From Melioribacter roseus (lineage in GTDB: Bacteria > Bacteroidota > Ignavibacteria > Ignavibacteriales > Melioribacteraceae), in the NCBI GenBank assembly GCA_020724265.1, contig DYHH01000007.1, forward strand, positions 103,620 through 167,619: a stretch of 64,000 nucleotides of DNA, given 5' to 3'. The position numbers and the translations under genes are program-made. The notes under the pieces are model-generated. The model worked only from the letters and a program-made list of their open reading frames with translations. It made no database searches and was not told the DNA's origin. This document shows positions 18,105 through 26,910 of this stretch, one piece after another (within the stretch, counting starts at the first letter, position 1; every line of letters starts with the position of its first letter).

Positions 18105-18193
18105 AAATATTTTTCTCTGCCGGAGTTTATTACTCTAAAATAAAAAATAAATAAGAAAGAAATTACTCATGATGAATAAGATTTATTATCTTC

Positions 18194-18559
18194 TTAGAAC
18201 GCATTAATGATATGATTAATTTTGGGCTGCTCATTCGGCAGTTTTAATATTGCAATAACATCAATTCGAGATCTTTCGAAATCTATCTCTTTTCCTTTTT
18301 GATAGATAAACATTTCGGCAATTTTACGTACTTGTTTTTGTTTTGATTTTGTGATTGCCAATTCAGGCGGACCGTATTCCAAGTTGTTTCTATATTTGAC
18401 TTCAACAAAAACCAGGATATCTCTTTCTTTTGCAACAATATCTATTTCTCCATGTCCGAACCGGTAATTTTGTTCAATAATTTCGAAACCTTTTTCTTCT
18501 AAAAATTTTACGGCAAGAGTTTCGCCGTAGTTACCGGCTTTTTGTTTTGCGTGTGGCAT
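18194..18559 (-). CDS. YraN/UPF0102 family nuclease-fold protein
   Basis: At 121 residues this is the normal length for the family. Motifs are GNYGETLAVKFLEEKGFEII, NYRFGHGEIDIVAKE and VFVEVKYRN, giving the PD-(D/E)xK-like Asp-Glu-x-Lys set (EIDIV ... FVEVKYR). The gene typically sits next to rnhB, as it does here, 7 bases downstream. The family is conserved across bacteria and links to DNA processing or recombination are suspected, but no firm activity is established. Confidence 0.92.
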   Translation of the reverse strand: MPHAKQKAGNYGETLAVKFLEEKGFEIIEQNYRFGHGEIDIVAKERDILVFVEVKYRNNLEYGPPELAITKSKQKQVRKIAEMFIYQKGKEIDFERSRIDVIAILKLPNEQPKINHIINAF

Positions 18560-18566
18560 TTTTAAT

Positions 18567-19181
18567 CTAAAATTTTAGTTGTAACTCTTGATTAACTATT
18601 CTCTTTAAAAAAGTTTTTCTGTGGAGTTCACAAGGTCCATGGTCTCGTATAGCTTGAATATGTCTTTGGGTCGGATACCCTTTATTGGTATGCCAAGAAT
18701 AAACAGGATAAAGTTTAGCATTTTCTTTCATAATTCTATCGCGTGTAACTTTAGCAATTATGGAGGCAGCAGCAATTGAAAATGATTTTGTGTCACCTTT
18801 AATAATTGTTTTTGTGTTACCGTTTGATGCGAAGGATTTATTGCCGTCGATTAATATTAAGTCGGGTGATATATTTAATTTTTCCACAGCAATTTTCATC
18901 GCAAGAAGTGATGCATTAAGGATGTTTATTTCATCAATTTTCGTGTGATCGACTATTCCGATTCCATAAGATTTTGCATTGCTTGTTATTAAGTCAAAAA
19001 GCTGTTCGCGTGTATTTTCACTTAATTTTTTTGAATCATTAATTCCGTCGATAACAGTTGATCTATCAAATATTACTGCAGCAGCGACAACCGGACCGGC
19101 TAAAGGACCTCGCCCGGCTTCGTCAACACCGCAAATAATTTTTATTTCATCGCAATAATATGAGTTATCAAAACTTTTCAT
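18567..19181 (-). CDS. rnhB: Ribonuclease HII
   Basis: This 204-residue protein carries the RNase HII signature ICGVDEAGRGPLAGPVVAAAV, with the catalytic Asp and Glu of DEAGRG. The further acidic residues are in DLILIDGNK and AAASIIAKVTRDR. A C-terminal GYPTQRH motif is present. It removes RNA from DNA, including single misincorporated ribonucleotides. Its ATG overlaps the end of the UbiA gene (4 bases), and YraN follows at 7 bases, so the three genes form one transcript. Confidence 0.97.
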   Translation of the reverse strand: MKSFDNSYYCDEIKIICGVDEAGRGPLAGPVVAAAVIFDRSTVIDGINDSKKLSENTREQLFDLITSNAKSYGIGIVDHTKIDEINILNASLLAMKIAVEKLNISPDLILIDGNKSFASNGNTKTIIKGDTKSFSIAAASIIAKVTRDRIMKENAKLYPVYSWHTNKGYPTQRHIQAIRDHGPCELHRKTFLKRIVNQELQLKF

Positions 19182-20014
19182 TGTGCACCGATTAGTATAG
19201 CAATTAAACCTAATATCATATTTATCTTTAGTAAACCGCTCACTTTCTTAAATGTAAATAAATCCCGGTTTGTAAAAAGAAGTTTTAAAGCAAAAACAAA
19301 TACCGGGTTAACAAATACCATAATTATTACAAAGTATTCAGCGTTATAAATCCCAAAAACAAACGGGAAAGTTGCGAGCAGCATCAGTAAAATTATCAAG
19401 ATAGAAGTAAAATAAACCGACTTATTAATTCCGACTTTTTGCGGGAAAGTAATAACTCCTTCCGAACTATCACCTTTTATATCTTCAATATCTTTAATGA
19501 TTTCCCGTATAAAATTAGTGAAAAAAGCAAACCCGGCAGGGATTAGACTTCCAATAATATTTTCCACTACAATTCCACCTAATAATAACGGTATAGAAGT
19601 AACAAATGCTACTGTAACATTACTGATAAGAATTATCTTTTTAATATGAATCGAATAAAAAAACAAAAGTAGGTTCAAAAAGAAAATAATGATTAAGAAT
19701 TCAATAGAAACCAATAAAGACAAAAGAAGTGAAAACAAACCCAAGCTTGTTAAAAGATATTTTGCGAACGACAGACTTAATAAACGCTTTGGAAGTACTC
19801 TTTCCGGTCTGTTTATTTTATCTATTTCAAAATCAATAATATCGTTAAACACATTACCGGCGGCGAATGAAAACGTAACTGACAATGCTATTAAAAAAAC
19901 ATACAAATCAATTTGATTAATTGAAGAAGATATAAGTGCCGATATTATTACAGAGAAAAAGGTAATAAGCAGATTAACCGGACGAATTATTTTAATGACA
20001 GCAACAATTTTCAT
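19178..20014 (-). CDS. UbiA-family prenyltransferase, DGGGP-synthase-like
   Basis: This 278-residue protein has about eight hydrophobic helices and the two Asp-rich UbiA motifs. The first reads NVFNDIIDFEIDKINRPERV, with the DxxxDKINRP form seen in archaeal digeranylgeranylglyceryl phosphate (DGGGP) synthases. The second is REIIKDIEDIKGD. UbiA enzymes transfer isoprenoid chains to lipid or quinone acceptors; here the motif favours the geranylgeranylglyceryl phosphate acceptor. Across the intergenic region are a ferredoxin and a geranylgeranyl reductase, the next step in archaeal lipid formation. MenA-like or other UbiA roles cannot be excluded. No GGGP synthase or G1P dehydrogenase gene is in the window. 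Confidence 0.85.
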   Translation of the reverse strand: MKIVAVIKIIRPVNLLITFFSVIISALISSSINQIDLYVFLIALSVTFSFAAGNVFNDIIDFEIDKINRPERVLPKRLLSLSFAKYLLTSLGLFSLLLSLLVSIEFLIIIFFLNLLLFFYSIHIKKIILISNVTVAFVTSIPLLLGGIVVENIIGSLIPAGFAFFTNFIREIIKDIEDIKGDSSEGVITFPQKVGINKSVYFTSILIILLMLLATFPFVFGIYNAEYFVIIMVFVNPVFVFALKLLFTNRDLFTFKKVSGLLKINMILGLIAILIGAQ

Positions 20015-20055
20015 GAGGTACTTGTAATAAATAATTTCACTAAAAATAATTATGA

Positions 20056-20088
20056 TTTGTGTTAAAGTAATAATTAATTATATATTTT
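20056..20088 (+). promoter_or_regulatory. Bacteroidota-type promoter for ferredoxin-reductase operon
   Basis: TTTG (20056-20059), a 21-nt spacer and TATATTTT (20081-20088, one mismatch to TAnnTTTG) fit the -33/-7 promoter form of Bacteroidota primary sigma. Transcription would begin roughly 25-30 bases before the ferredoxin ATG. Prediction by eye. Confidence 0.4.
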
Positions 20089-20123
20089 CGTATCTGTAAT
20101 CCTATTTTTATGAAAGGTAAAGA

Positions 20124-20357
20124 ATGTATCGTATTGCTAAGACCGGGCAAAAATTAATGATTGAAATACTTCCCGATAAATGTGATTTCTGCGGATGCTG
20201 TGTGGGCGTTTGTCCTGAAGATGCCATCGAACTTAAAGAAGCAGAAATTAGGATAATTGATGAGCTATGTACAAACTGTTCAAAATGTATTTGGGCTTGT
20301 CCTATTGAAGTTATTGTGTTTAATAAAGACGGAGTGTTGAAGGAAGCTATTTACTAA
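20124..20357 (+). CDS. Small 2[4Fe-4S] ferredoxin
   Basis: This 77-residue protein has two classic four-cysteine cluster motifs: CDFCGCCVGVCPEDAI and CTNCSKCIWACPIEVI. It is thus a bacterial-type two-cluster ferredoxin. It is preceded by GAAAGGTAAAGA and its stop overlaps the ATG of the reductase gene (TAATG), so the two are tightly coupled. In Methanosarcina a neighbouring ferredoxin is the electron donor of geranylgeranyl reductase, and the same pairing is inferred here. An in-frame Met at residue 13 is an alternative start. Confidence 0.93.
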   Translation: MYRIAKTGQKLMIEILPDKCDFCGCCVGVCPEDAIELKEAEIRIIDELCTNCSKCIWACPIEVIVFNKDGVLKEAIY

Positions 20358-21532
20358 TGTTAAAAAGTCAATATGATATAATAGTAGTCGGAGCCGGTCC
20401 TGCAGGAACGGTTGCTGCACGCTTTGCCGCTATGCAAGGTGTTGATGTCTTAGTTTTGGAAAAAGATAGAGATGTTGGATATCCGGTTCGTTGTGCGGAA
20501 GCTATATCTAAAAGAAATGTTGTTCCTTTTATTGAACCGAACGATAAATGGATTGCAGCAAAAATTAATAAGTATGCATTTGTTTCCCCTAATGGCGAAG
20601 AGGTTGTAATTGAATTTGATGAAGTAAATGGTTATGTGCTGGAAAGAAGAATATTTGATTATGAACTTGGTAGACTTGCTTCTGAAGCCGGGGCTAAAAT
20701 TCAAACCCGGGTTTATGTAAACGGATTAATCTTAGAAGGTGAAAAAGTTTGCGGTGTTAAAGCCGAATTTCAAGGTAAACAAATTGAAATAAGATCGAAA
20801 ATTGTAATTGGTGCCGACGGAGTAGAATCAAGAGTAGGCAGATGGGCAGGAATAAAAACTCATATTGATTATCGCGATATGGAATCATGCTTTCAGGTTA
20901 CTGCAGCTAATGTAGACAATGTTGATCCGGGTACGCTTTATTTTTATCTCGGTACGAACTATGCCCCCGGCGGATATTTCTGGGTGTTTCCTAAGGGCGA
21001 TAAACTTGCAAATATAGGTTTAGGTATTAGCGGGGGAGATAATAAAAAACGTTCTGCTTTATCTTTTCTGAATGATAATATGAAAAAATTTTTTCCAAAT
21101 GCTTCCGTGCTAACACAAATTGCCGGAGGTGTACCATGTGCATTAACATTGGAAAGAATATCAGGTGATGGAATCATGTTAGTTGGTGATGCGGCAAGAC
21201 AAGTAAATCCTTTAACAGGCGGGGGAATAGGAAGCGGAATGATCGGCGGAAGAGTTGCCGGGGAAATTGCCGGTGAGGCAATTCGGAAAAACAATTTGCA
21301 ACTACTTGATAATTATCATAATGCTTGGATGAAAGAACGCGGGAAATCTCATCTGATATTTGATAAATTGAAAGAGGGTATTTTTAATATATCAGATGAT
21401 GAGTTTAACGATATTATTAAGAAGCTCAAAAAAATCCCTAAAGAGAAAAGAACACTCGGTAAATTTTTTGTAACTGCATTGGCAAAGAAACCCTCGCTTA
21501 TAGTTGATGTTGCAAAAGTTTACGTGGTATGA
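20357..21532 (+). CDS. Geranylgeranyl-reductase-family flavoprotein
   Basis: This 391-residue FAD-dependent oxidoreductase is of the geranylgeranyl reductase family. The Rossmann motif is VVGAGPAGTVAARFAA at the N-terminus. The family motif PVRCAEAIS near residue 48 corresponds to the Cys-containing active-site loop. The second FAD motif is GDGIMLVGDAARQVNPLTGGGIGSGM. The family saturates double bonds of geranylgeranyl chains in archaeal lipids, menaquinone or chlorophyll. It is coupled to the ferredoxin gene and lies opposite the DGGGP-synthase-like gene. Its stop codon abuts the stop of the convergent Omp85 gene with no base between. Substrate specificity is not decided by sequence. Confidence 0.88.
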   Translation: MLKSQYDIIVVGAGPAGTVAARFAAMQGVDVLVLEKDRDVGYPVRCAEAISKRNVVPFIEPNDKWIAAKINKYAFVSPNGEEVVIEFDEVNGYVLERRIFDYELGRLASEAGAKIQTRVYVNGLILEGEKVCGVKAEFQGKQIEIRSKIVIGADGVESRVGRWAGIKTHIDYRDMESCFQVTAANVDNVDPGTLYFYLGTNYAPGGYFWVFPKGDKLANIGLGISGGDNKKRSALSFLNDNMKKFFPNASVLTQIAGGVPCALTLERISGDGIMLVGDAARQVNPLTGGGIGSGMIGGRVAGEIAGEAIRKNNLQLLDNYHNAWMKERGKSHLIFDKLKEGIFNISDDEFNDIIKKLKKIPKEKRTLGKFFVTALAKKPSLIVDVAKVYVV

Positions 21533-23287
21533 TTAAAATTCATTAACAATACCGAAGTGGACTTTACCTTGACCGAAACTATCTCCTTCGCCCAAAGCAA
21601 AACTAACGCTTAAAATTCCTAAACCGGTTTCTAAATTTAAACCGAGACCATAACCATACTTAAAATCCGATAGCTCCGTAATTCCTTTTGATTGATCTTC
21701 ATTACGCAAGTAGTAGCCGGTATCAAAAAAAAGAAATGCAAAAGTACGCGGAGTTAATAGATATCTATATTCTAAATTCGACCAAAATGTTCGGTTGCCG
21801 AGAAATTGATTTTCACGATAACCCCGCAAAGTTGAAGTTCCGCCGAGCCGGTAATAGTCGCTAATTTCAAAAATGTCGCCCCGCATCTCTCGTGCATGCA
21901 CAGCCGCCGCAACTACTTGCCTATTAAATATTTCGATAAAGTATGAGAAGTCCAATTCGAAACGCTGAAGATTAATATCAGTTTTTGTTTCCGGTGTTAT
22001 AAACTGCTCAGGTCCGTTAATTGATTTATTACTGTATAGATACGAGTTAACAAAAAATAATCCTTCCGTTGGTGCATAAACATCGTCTCTGCTGTCGATT
22101 GAAAGTTTTATTCCAGTTGAAATAATACTTGAGTTAAACACCGTAAAAATGTTGTTATCATTCTCGGTAGGAATTACTGACTCTGTTGCAAAAAGTAAAC
22201 TTGCGGAAATATCGTCCGTTGCCAAAAATTCAACCGCTCCTTCAAATTTACTTTGAACGTAAGTAGTATCTTGTTTGCGTTGAAAGTAGCCAAGACTTAC
22301 ATTGAACGGATAACTTAAAACCCAAGGTTCAAGATATTTTATCTCAAGCTCTTGAGAGAATCGATTTTCTTTCTGCCATCTAAATGCTGCTGCTCTTCCG
22401 GTTCCGAATAAATTTCTCAAACTAATATTAAGGAAACCTGTAAAAAAACCAGGTTCATTATCGTCACCCGGAACATATCCAACAATACCGTCAAAATTAT
22501 TTGTTTCCTTTTCTTTAACCGTAATTTGAAGAACACCTTCATTTTGACTATTGAAATAAAACGAAGGTACATTAACAGGTTCAAAGAATCTGAGGCGATT
22601 TAATTTCTTTGGTATCGATTCAACTTTAGAATGAGAATAAACTTCGGGCGGAAAAATTCTGGCGGCACGGGTAATAACAAGATTATTTGTTTTTTCATTC
22701 CCGATTATCTCAATCTTATCAATCGTACTTTTTTGATCTTTTTCTAATGCAATGTTTATATCGACAAATATTCCCGTTGATTCTTCTTCAACAACAATTG
22801 AATTGATAGTAATATTTGCAAAAGGGAATCCTATGTTTTCATATTCATCTAAAATATTGGCGATAGCTGATTCAATTGAATATTTATTAAACCTTTCTCC
22901 AATAAAGTATTTGAATTCATTTTGTAATAAAGTTGAATCGGCGGAGTTGGCGTTAAAAAAATCTATACTTCTAATTTCCGCCGGCTTACCTTCATCAATA
23001 ACAATTGAAAAATCTACAGCAGATGTATCTTCCGTTACCGTGTCTTCAATTTCAATAACAGAAAAAAAATAACCATTGTCATTTAAATTAATTGTGATGC
23101 GTGTTTTAATTGAATCTATAATGCCTTCAAAAATTGGTGAGCCGTTATTGATTTTAATCCAATTCAAGTATTGCGAAGAGGAGAAATATTTATTGCCCGA
23201 AATATCGATTGATTTAACGATTTGTGAATTCAGCGAAAAGGATAATAAAAAGAAAAAAAAATATTTAATAGTTCGGTGAGTCATCAA
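21533..23287 (-). CDS. Omp85-family outer membrane protein (BamA/TamA-like)
   Basis: This 584-residue protein has a signal peptide. The N-terminal 230 residues contain POTRA-like beta-alpha repeats (IVKSIDISGNKYFSSSQYLNW, AEIRSIDFFN, STIDKIEIIGNEKTNN). The rest is a 16-strand-type barrel with the conserved Omp85 motif LRGYRENQFLGNR, and it ends in the required C-terminal Phe (GIVNEF). It is shorter than BamA, with about three POTRA domains, so it is more likely a TamA-like or lineage-specific paralogue than the essential BamA. It overlaps the kinase gene upstream by 23 bases. It probably assembles or translocates outer-membrane or surface proteins. Confidence 0.88.
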   Translation of the reverse strand: MMTHRTIKYFFFFLLSFSLNSQIVKSIDISGNKYFSSSQYLNWIKINNGSPIFEGIIDSIKTRITINLNDNGYFFSVIEIEDTVTEDTSAVDFSIVIDEGKPAEIRSIDFFNANSADSTLLQNEFKYFIGERFNKYSIESAIANILDEYENIGFPFANITINSIVVEEESTGIFVDINIALEKDQKSTIDKIEIIGNEKTNNLVITRAARIFPPEVYSHSKVESIPKKLNRLRFFEPVNVPSFYFNSQNEGVLQITVKEKETNNFDGIVGYVPGDDNEPGFFTGFLNISLRNLFGTGRAAAFRWQKENRFSQELEIKYLEPWVLSYPFNVSLGYFQRKQDTTYVQSKFEGAVEFLATDDISASLLFATESVIPTENDNNIFTVFNSSIISTGIKLSIDSRDDVYAPTEGLFFVNSYLYSNKSINGPEQFITPETKTDINLQRFELDFSYFIEIFNRQVVAAAVHAREMRGDIFEISDYYRLGGTSTLRGYRENQFLGNRTFWSNLEYRYLLTPRTFAFLFFDTGYYLRNEDQSKGITELSDFKYGYGLGLNLETGLGILSVSFALGEGDSFGQGKVHFGIVNEF

Positions 23288-24233
23288 TCAGCTTCATCTT
23301 TTTTCCTACCGGTTTAACTTCGATTAAATCCAACAAAGTTTCGGCTTCGCTCATTTTTACATTTGAGGCTTCAAGCTGTTGGGTATTGAATGAACCGAGA
23401 GCGATTCCCAATTTTAGAAAATCTTCATAAACAAGAGAACGTTCGAGTCCGTAAACAATTCCGGCAACAAAAGCATCCCCGCTACCTAAGGAGTTAACCG
23501 CATTAACTTTAGGCGGAGAGGTTTTGAAATGAAAATCAAACTTGGAAGAATAAATTTCTTTTTCACCATTAGTTATAAAAGTCATTTTAATATTTTTCTT
23601 GTATAAAGCATCTAACCAATCTAAAATATTTTCTTCGTTCAAAAAATTGATACCAAGCGAATCTTCAATTTCTTTCCTGTTGTTGTGAATTGCAAAGGGT
23701 GAGTGTTCGATGCATTCTTCCAGATGTTCACCGTATGTATCGAGTATTGAAATCTTATCATACTTATTTGCTAAACTAATCCCTTCAGTAAATATCTTTT
23801 GCGATAATTTATTCGGGGCACTTCCTGCAAAAACAACTATTGAACAGTTTTGAATTGCTTTATCCATCTTACTAATAAATTCATCTACTTCACTTTGGCT
23901 AATATTAGAATTTGGAGAGAAGAAACAAGTCAACATGTTGTTTGATTGATCAATAGGGATAGACGCATAACGGGTTTCATCCTTTGTGGAGACTGCGTTA
24001 AAATCGATAGATTCATTTTCGAGTGCTTTTCTAAGGAGTTTCCCGTTGTGTCCTCCTAAAAAGGTTAATGCGAGATTCTTTATACCGAGTTGATTAAGCT
24101 GTCTACTAACGTTAATTCCTTTACCTCCGGCATAAAAATTTTCAGAAAAAGCACGGTTAATTTTTCCAGAAGAAATATTCTTGAAGAATAATCTTCTTTC
24201 CAAGAGGGGATTTGGGGTAACGGTTAATATCAT
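23265..24233 (-). CDS. PfkB-family sugar kinase (1-phosphofructokinase-like)
   Basis: This 322-residue protein starts with ILTVTPNPLLERRLFF, the N-terminus typical of 1-phosphofructokinase and tagatose-6-phosphate kinase. It carries AGGKGINVSRQLNQLG and the C-terminal PfkB motif NSLGSGDAFVAG with the catalytic Asp. Members phosphorylate sugar phosphates using ATP. There is no PTS or fructose transporter nearby, so the exact substrate is open. It sits in a tight run between the GWxTD protein and Omp85, with 12-base spacing upstream and an overlap downstream. A link to those envelope genes is not obvious. Confidence 0.88.
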   Translation of the reverse strand: MILTVTPNPLLERRLFFKNISSGKINRAFSENFYAGGKGINVSRQLNQLGIKNLALTFLGGHNGKLLRKALENESIDFNAVSTKDETRYASIPIDQSNNMLTCFFSPNSNISQSEVDEFISKMDKAIQNCSIVVFAGSAPNKLSQKIFTEGISLANKYDKISILDTYGEHLEECIEHSPFAIHNNRKEIEDSLGINFLNEENILDWLDALYKKNIKMTFITNGEKEIYSSKFDFHFKTSPPKVNAVNSLGSGDAFVAGIVYGLERSLVYEDFLKLGIALGSFNTQQLEASNVKMSEAETLLDLIEVKPVGKKMKLIDDSPNY

Positions 24234-24245
24234 TATTATAATTTA

Positions 24246-25529
24246 TTAATAGCGATATCTGTTCAAGTCTCTGTAATCTCTGTTGGTTAATCTATAATCA
24301 CCGAACCCGGTATAATCAATAAAAACAAATTGACGGTTAATGTGATAATAATCCCACACTTCATAAGGTTTGGAATCAATTGCAAATGGCTGACGTTCTA
24401 TATAATCCGGTGCACCGAGAGAAACATAAACCATTCCCATATCGGTCTGCCAGCCGTCTCTGCGATAAGCTTTGAAGTTTTTATTTGCATATTCAATTCG
24501 TCTGTAATATTCCAACATTGCTTCGTTTGCTCTTGTGTTAGGTGTCGGGTCTTTCTCTTCCCAGAATTTGAGAAATCTTTCTAATTTTTCTTGAAATGAT
24601 TCGGCATTTTCTATATAAGCAATCTCACTTGATTCGGCAATATATTTCATTTGATCTACGGCTTTCTGTAAATCAGTTACACTTCTCGGTAAACCGATAA
24701 CCCTTGCGTAAAAGGATTTCCCTATTCCTCCAAGCAATGTTCCGGTAGTATCTTCAATTCTAACTACTAACTCATACTCGCCGAAAGTAAACGAAGGATA
24801 TTGGAGTGAGCCTAATATTTCGTTAGTACCCTCATTTAATTCTTTGATAATAGTATGTGTATAATTTTGGTTTTCATTTTTATCTTTTATACCGTAAATG
24901 ATTTTTGCAACTCTATTGCTATCGGAATAAGCTTCATAATAGAAGTTTATTATCTCGTCGTTACTTTCAACAGTTTGAGAAATGTTGGGAACAAATCTTT
25001 TTCCTTCATTGGTTTGAATAATTTCCGTAATTAACAGGAGGTCGCTCAAGCTAACTTCTTCGGAAAACGGAAGAACTTCGAGAGTATGTTCGCTTGTAAC
25101 GTTTCTTTTTGAATCGGTATCTTCAACAATACATCTAATAAAATAATTTCCGGGTTCAAGTTGGAAGCTTCTTAAACTAAGATTGAAATTCTTGTATGAA
25201 GAAGTTTGATTAAAACTGTTGGCAGTTACGGTCTCATCCCAAATATTACTTTTAATAATATTTGATTTGTTTTCATCAAAAATGCTGAGGTTTACAGAAT
25301 ATTTTGCAATAAATGTATCGCCGGATTTAATAAATTGAATATTCGTGTAGGGAACTTGTATAAAAAGGTCCACTCTCGATTTCCCTTCTTCAGTACTTTT
25401 ATAATTCAAAAAATCGAGAAAAAAATTAGGTGCGGTGCTATAAACCTGAGATTTTGATTCTTTGCTTTCTTGAGCAAACGGACTCAAAAAAGAAAATAAA
25501 ATAAATGTAATTAAAAAAAGTTTTTTCAT
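24246..25529 (-). CDS. GWxTD-domain exported protein
   Basis: This 427-residue protein has a signal peptide (MKKLFLITFILFSFLSPFAQ). A beta-sandwich N-terminal half resembles tandem Ig-like folds (RVDLFIQVPYTNIQFI ... YELVVRIEDT). The C-terminal GWxTD domain, defined by the motif GWQTDMGMVYVSLGAPD, is followed by YEVWDYYHINRQFVFIDYTGFGDYRL. GWxTD proteins occur in Bacteroidota, Chlorobi and Acidobacteria; their function is unknown. It overlaps rimO by 4 bases. The domain call is certain, the role is not. Confidence 0.9.
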   Translation of the reverse strand: MKKLFLITFILFSFLSPFAQESKESKSQVYSTAPNFFLDFLNYKSTEEGKSRVDLFIQVPYTNIQFIKSGDTFIAKYSVNLSIFDENKSNIIKSNIWDETVTANSFNQTSSYKNFNLSLRSFQLEPGNYFIRCIVEDTDSKRNVTSEHTLEVLPFSEEVSLSDLLLITEIIQTNEGKRFVPNISQTVESNDEIINFYYEAYSDSNRVAKIIYGIKDKNENQNYTHTIIKELNEGTNEILGSLQYPSFTFGEYELVVRIEDTTGTLLGGIGKSFYARVIGLPRSVTDLQKAVDQMKYIAESSEIAYIENAESFQEKLERFLKFWEEKDPTPNTRANEAMLEYYRRIEYANKNFKAYRRDGWQTDMGMVYVSLGAPDYIERQPFAIDSKPYEVWDYYHINRQFVFIDYTGFGDYRLTNRDYRDLNRYRY

Positions 25530-26836
25530 TTTGTTTTTCCCCCATTTACGCTGTGTTCACCAAATAAATCATACTCATTACAGTCGTAAATGTCAACTTC
25601 ATAAAAATTACCCCTAATTAAATATTGCCCATTGGGATTTACTATAATTTCGCCGTCAACTTCAGGTACTTCTCTTTCGCTACGTGCAATGTAATGCCGG
25701 TCTTCAATATCGTCAATAATTACTTTTAGTTTTTGACCGATAAGATTTTCGTTTTTCTTTAGTGAAATTTCACTTTGTATTTTCATTAACTCGGCTTTTC
25801 GTGCTTCTTTTTCATTTTGAGAAAACGGATCGCCTAAAATAAAACTCGGTGTTGTTTCTTCAATTGAATAGTTAAAAACACCCATTCTGTCAAATTCAAT
25901 ATTGCGAACGAAATCACATAATTCTTGAAATTCTTTTTCCGTCTCGTTTGGATAACCGACAATAAATGTTGTACGTAAAGTTATACCCGGAATTCTTTCC
26001 TTAATCTTATAAAGGAGTTCTTTTGTTCTTCTCGAAGAAATTCCACGCCTCATTGATCTAAGAACTTCATCGGAAATATGCTGAAGCGGCATATCAAGAT
26101 ATTTACAGACTTTCGGATTTTCTGCAATTGTTTCAATTACATCGTCCGGGAAGTGAGAAGGATATGCATATAAAAGTTTTATCCACTCAATGCCGTTGAT
26201 ATCACTCAATTTGTTTAAGAGCTCTGCAAGATTTCGTTTGTTGTATATATCTTTTCCGTAATCGGTAGTATCCTGCCCGATAATTATTAATTCTTTAGTC
26301 CCGTTACCGGCTAAATTTTTTGCTTCAATTAATAATTCATCAATTGGTTTAGATTTATGACCACCCCGCATCAAAGGAATCGCACAAAAAGAACAAGGAT
26401 TATCACAGCCTTCGCTGATTTTTAAGTAGGCATAATGATTAGGAGTTGAAATAATTCTTTCACCTAAAAGCTCATATTTTAAGCTGCCTCCAAATTCTTT
26501 TACAACACCTTCATAGTCTTCTGTTCCGAAATATTTATCGACTTCGGGTATTTCTTTTGTTAAATCATCCATATATCGTTCGGAAAGACAACCGGCAACA
26601 ACAACTTTTTTTATTTTACCTTTTTTCTTTAATTCAACAGCCTGTAAAATTGTATTGATTGATTCTTCTTTAGCTGCATCAATAAATCCGCATGTATTTA
26701 TAACAATCGAATCAGCATCATCGCTTGAATCAACAAGTTCAATATTGTTTGCATTTAACTGCCTCATTAATCGTTCGGAATCCACTGTGTTCTTTGAACA
26801 ACCTAGAGTAATAATATTTATTTTATTTTGTTTCAT
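25526..26836 (-). CDS. rimO: Ribosomal protein S12 methylthiotransferase
   Basis: This 436-residue protein has the three-part methylthiotransferase layout. The N-terminal UPF0004 domain starts NIITLGCSKNTVDSERLM. The radical SAM core has the CxxxCxxC motif (EGCDNPCSFCAIPLMRG). A C-terminal TRAM domain follows (KLKVIIDDIEDRHYIARSEREVPEVDGEI). The LGCSKNxVDSE and RGGHKSKP phrases separate RimO from MiaB. It adds a methylthio group to an aspartate of ribosomal protein S12. A second methylthiotransferase, MiaB, lies about 10 kb upstream on the same strand. Confidence 0.96.
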   Translation of the reverse strand: MKQNKINIITLGCSKNTVDSERLMRQLNANNIELVDSSDDADSIVINTCGFIDAAKEESINTILQAVELKKKGKIKKVVVAGCLSERYMDDLTKEIPEVDKYFGTEDYEGVVKEFGGSLKYELLGERIISTPNHYAYLKISEGCDNPCSFCAIPLMRGGHKSKPIDELLIEAKNLAGNGTKELIIIGQDTTDYGKDIYNKRNLAELLNKLSDINGIEWIKLLYAYPSHFPDDVIETIAENPKVCKYLDMPLQHISDEVLRSMRRGISSRRTKELLYKIKERIPGITLRTTFIVGYPNETEKEFQELCDFVRNIEFDRMGVFNYSIEETTPSFILGDPFSQNEKEARKAELMKIQSEISLKKNENLIGQKLKVIIDDIEDRHYIARSEREVPEVDGEIIVNPNGQYLIRGNFYEVDIYDCNEYDLFGEHSVNGGKTK

Positions 26837-26910
26837 AGTCTTATTTAATTGCTAATACGAATTTAATGAAATATATCGAAAAGATAGGAAGTCTTAAAAA
26901 GTAATTCGAA

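Noticed and set aside
23441..23460. CGTTCGAGTCC, resembling a tRNA T-arm
   Set aside because: It lies inside the PfkB kinase gene, and no acceptor stem or anticodon arm can be folded around it.
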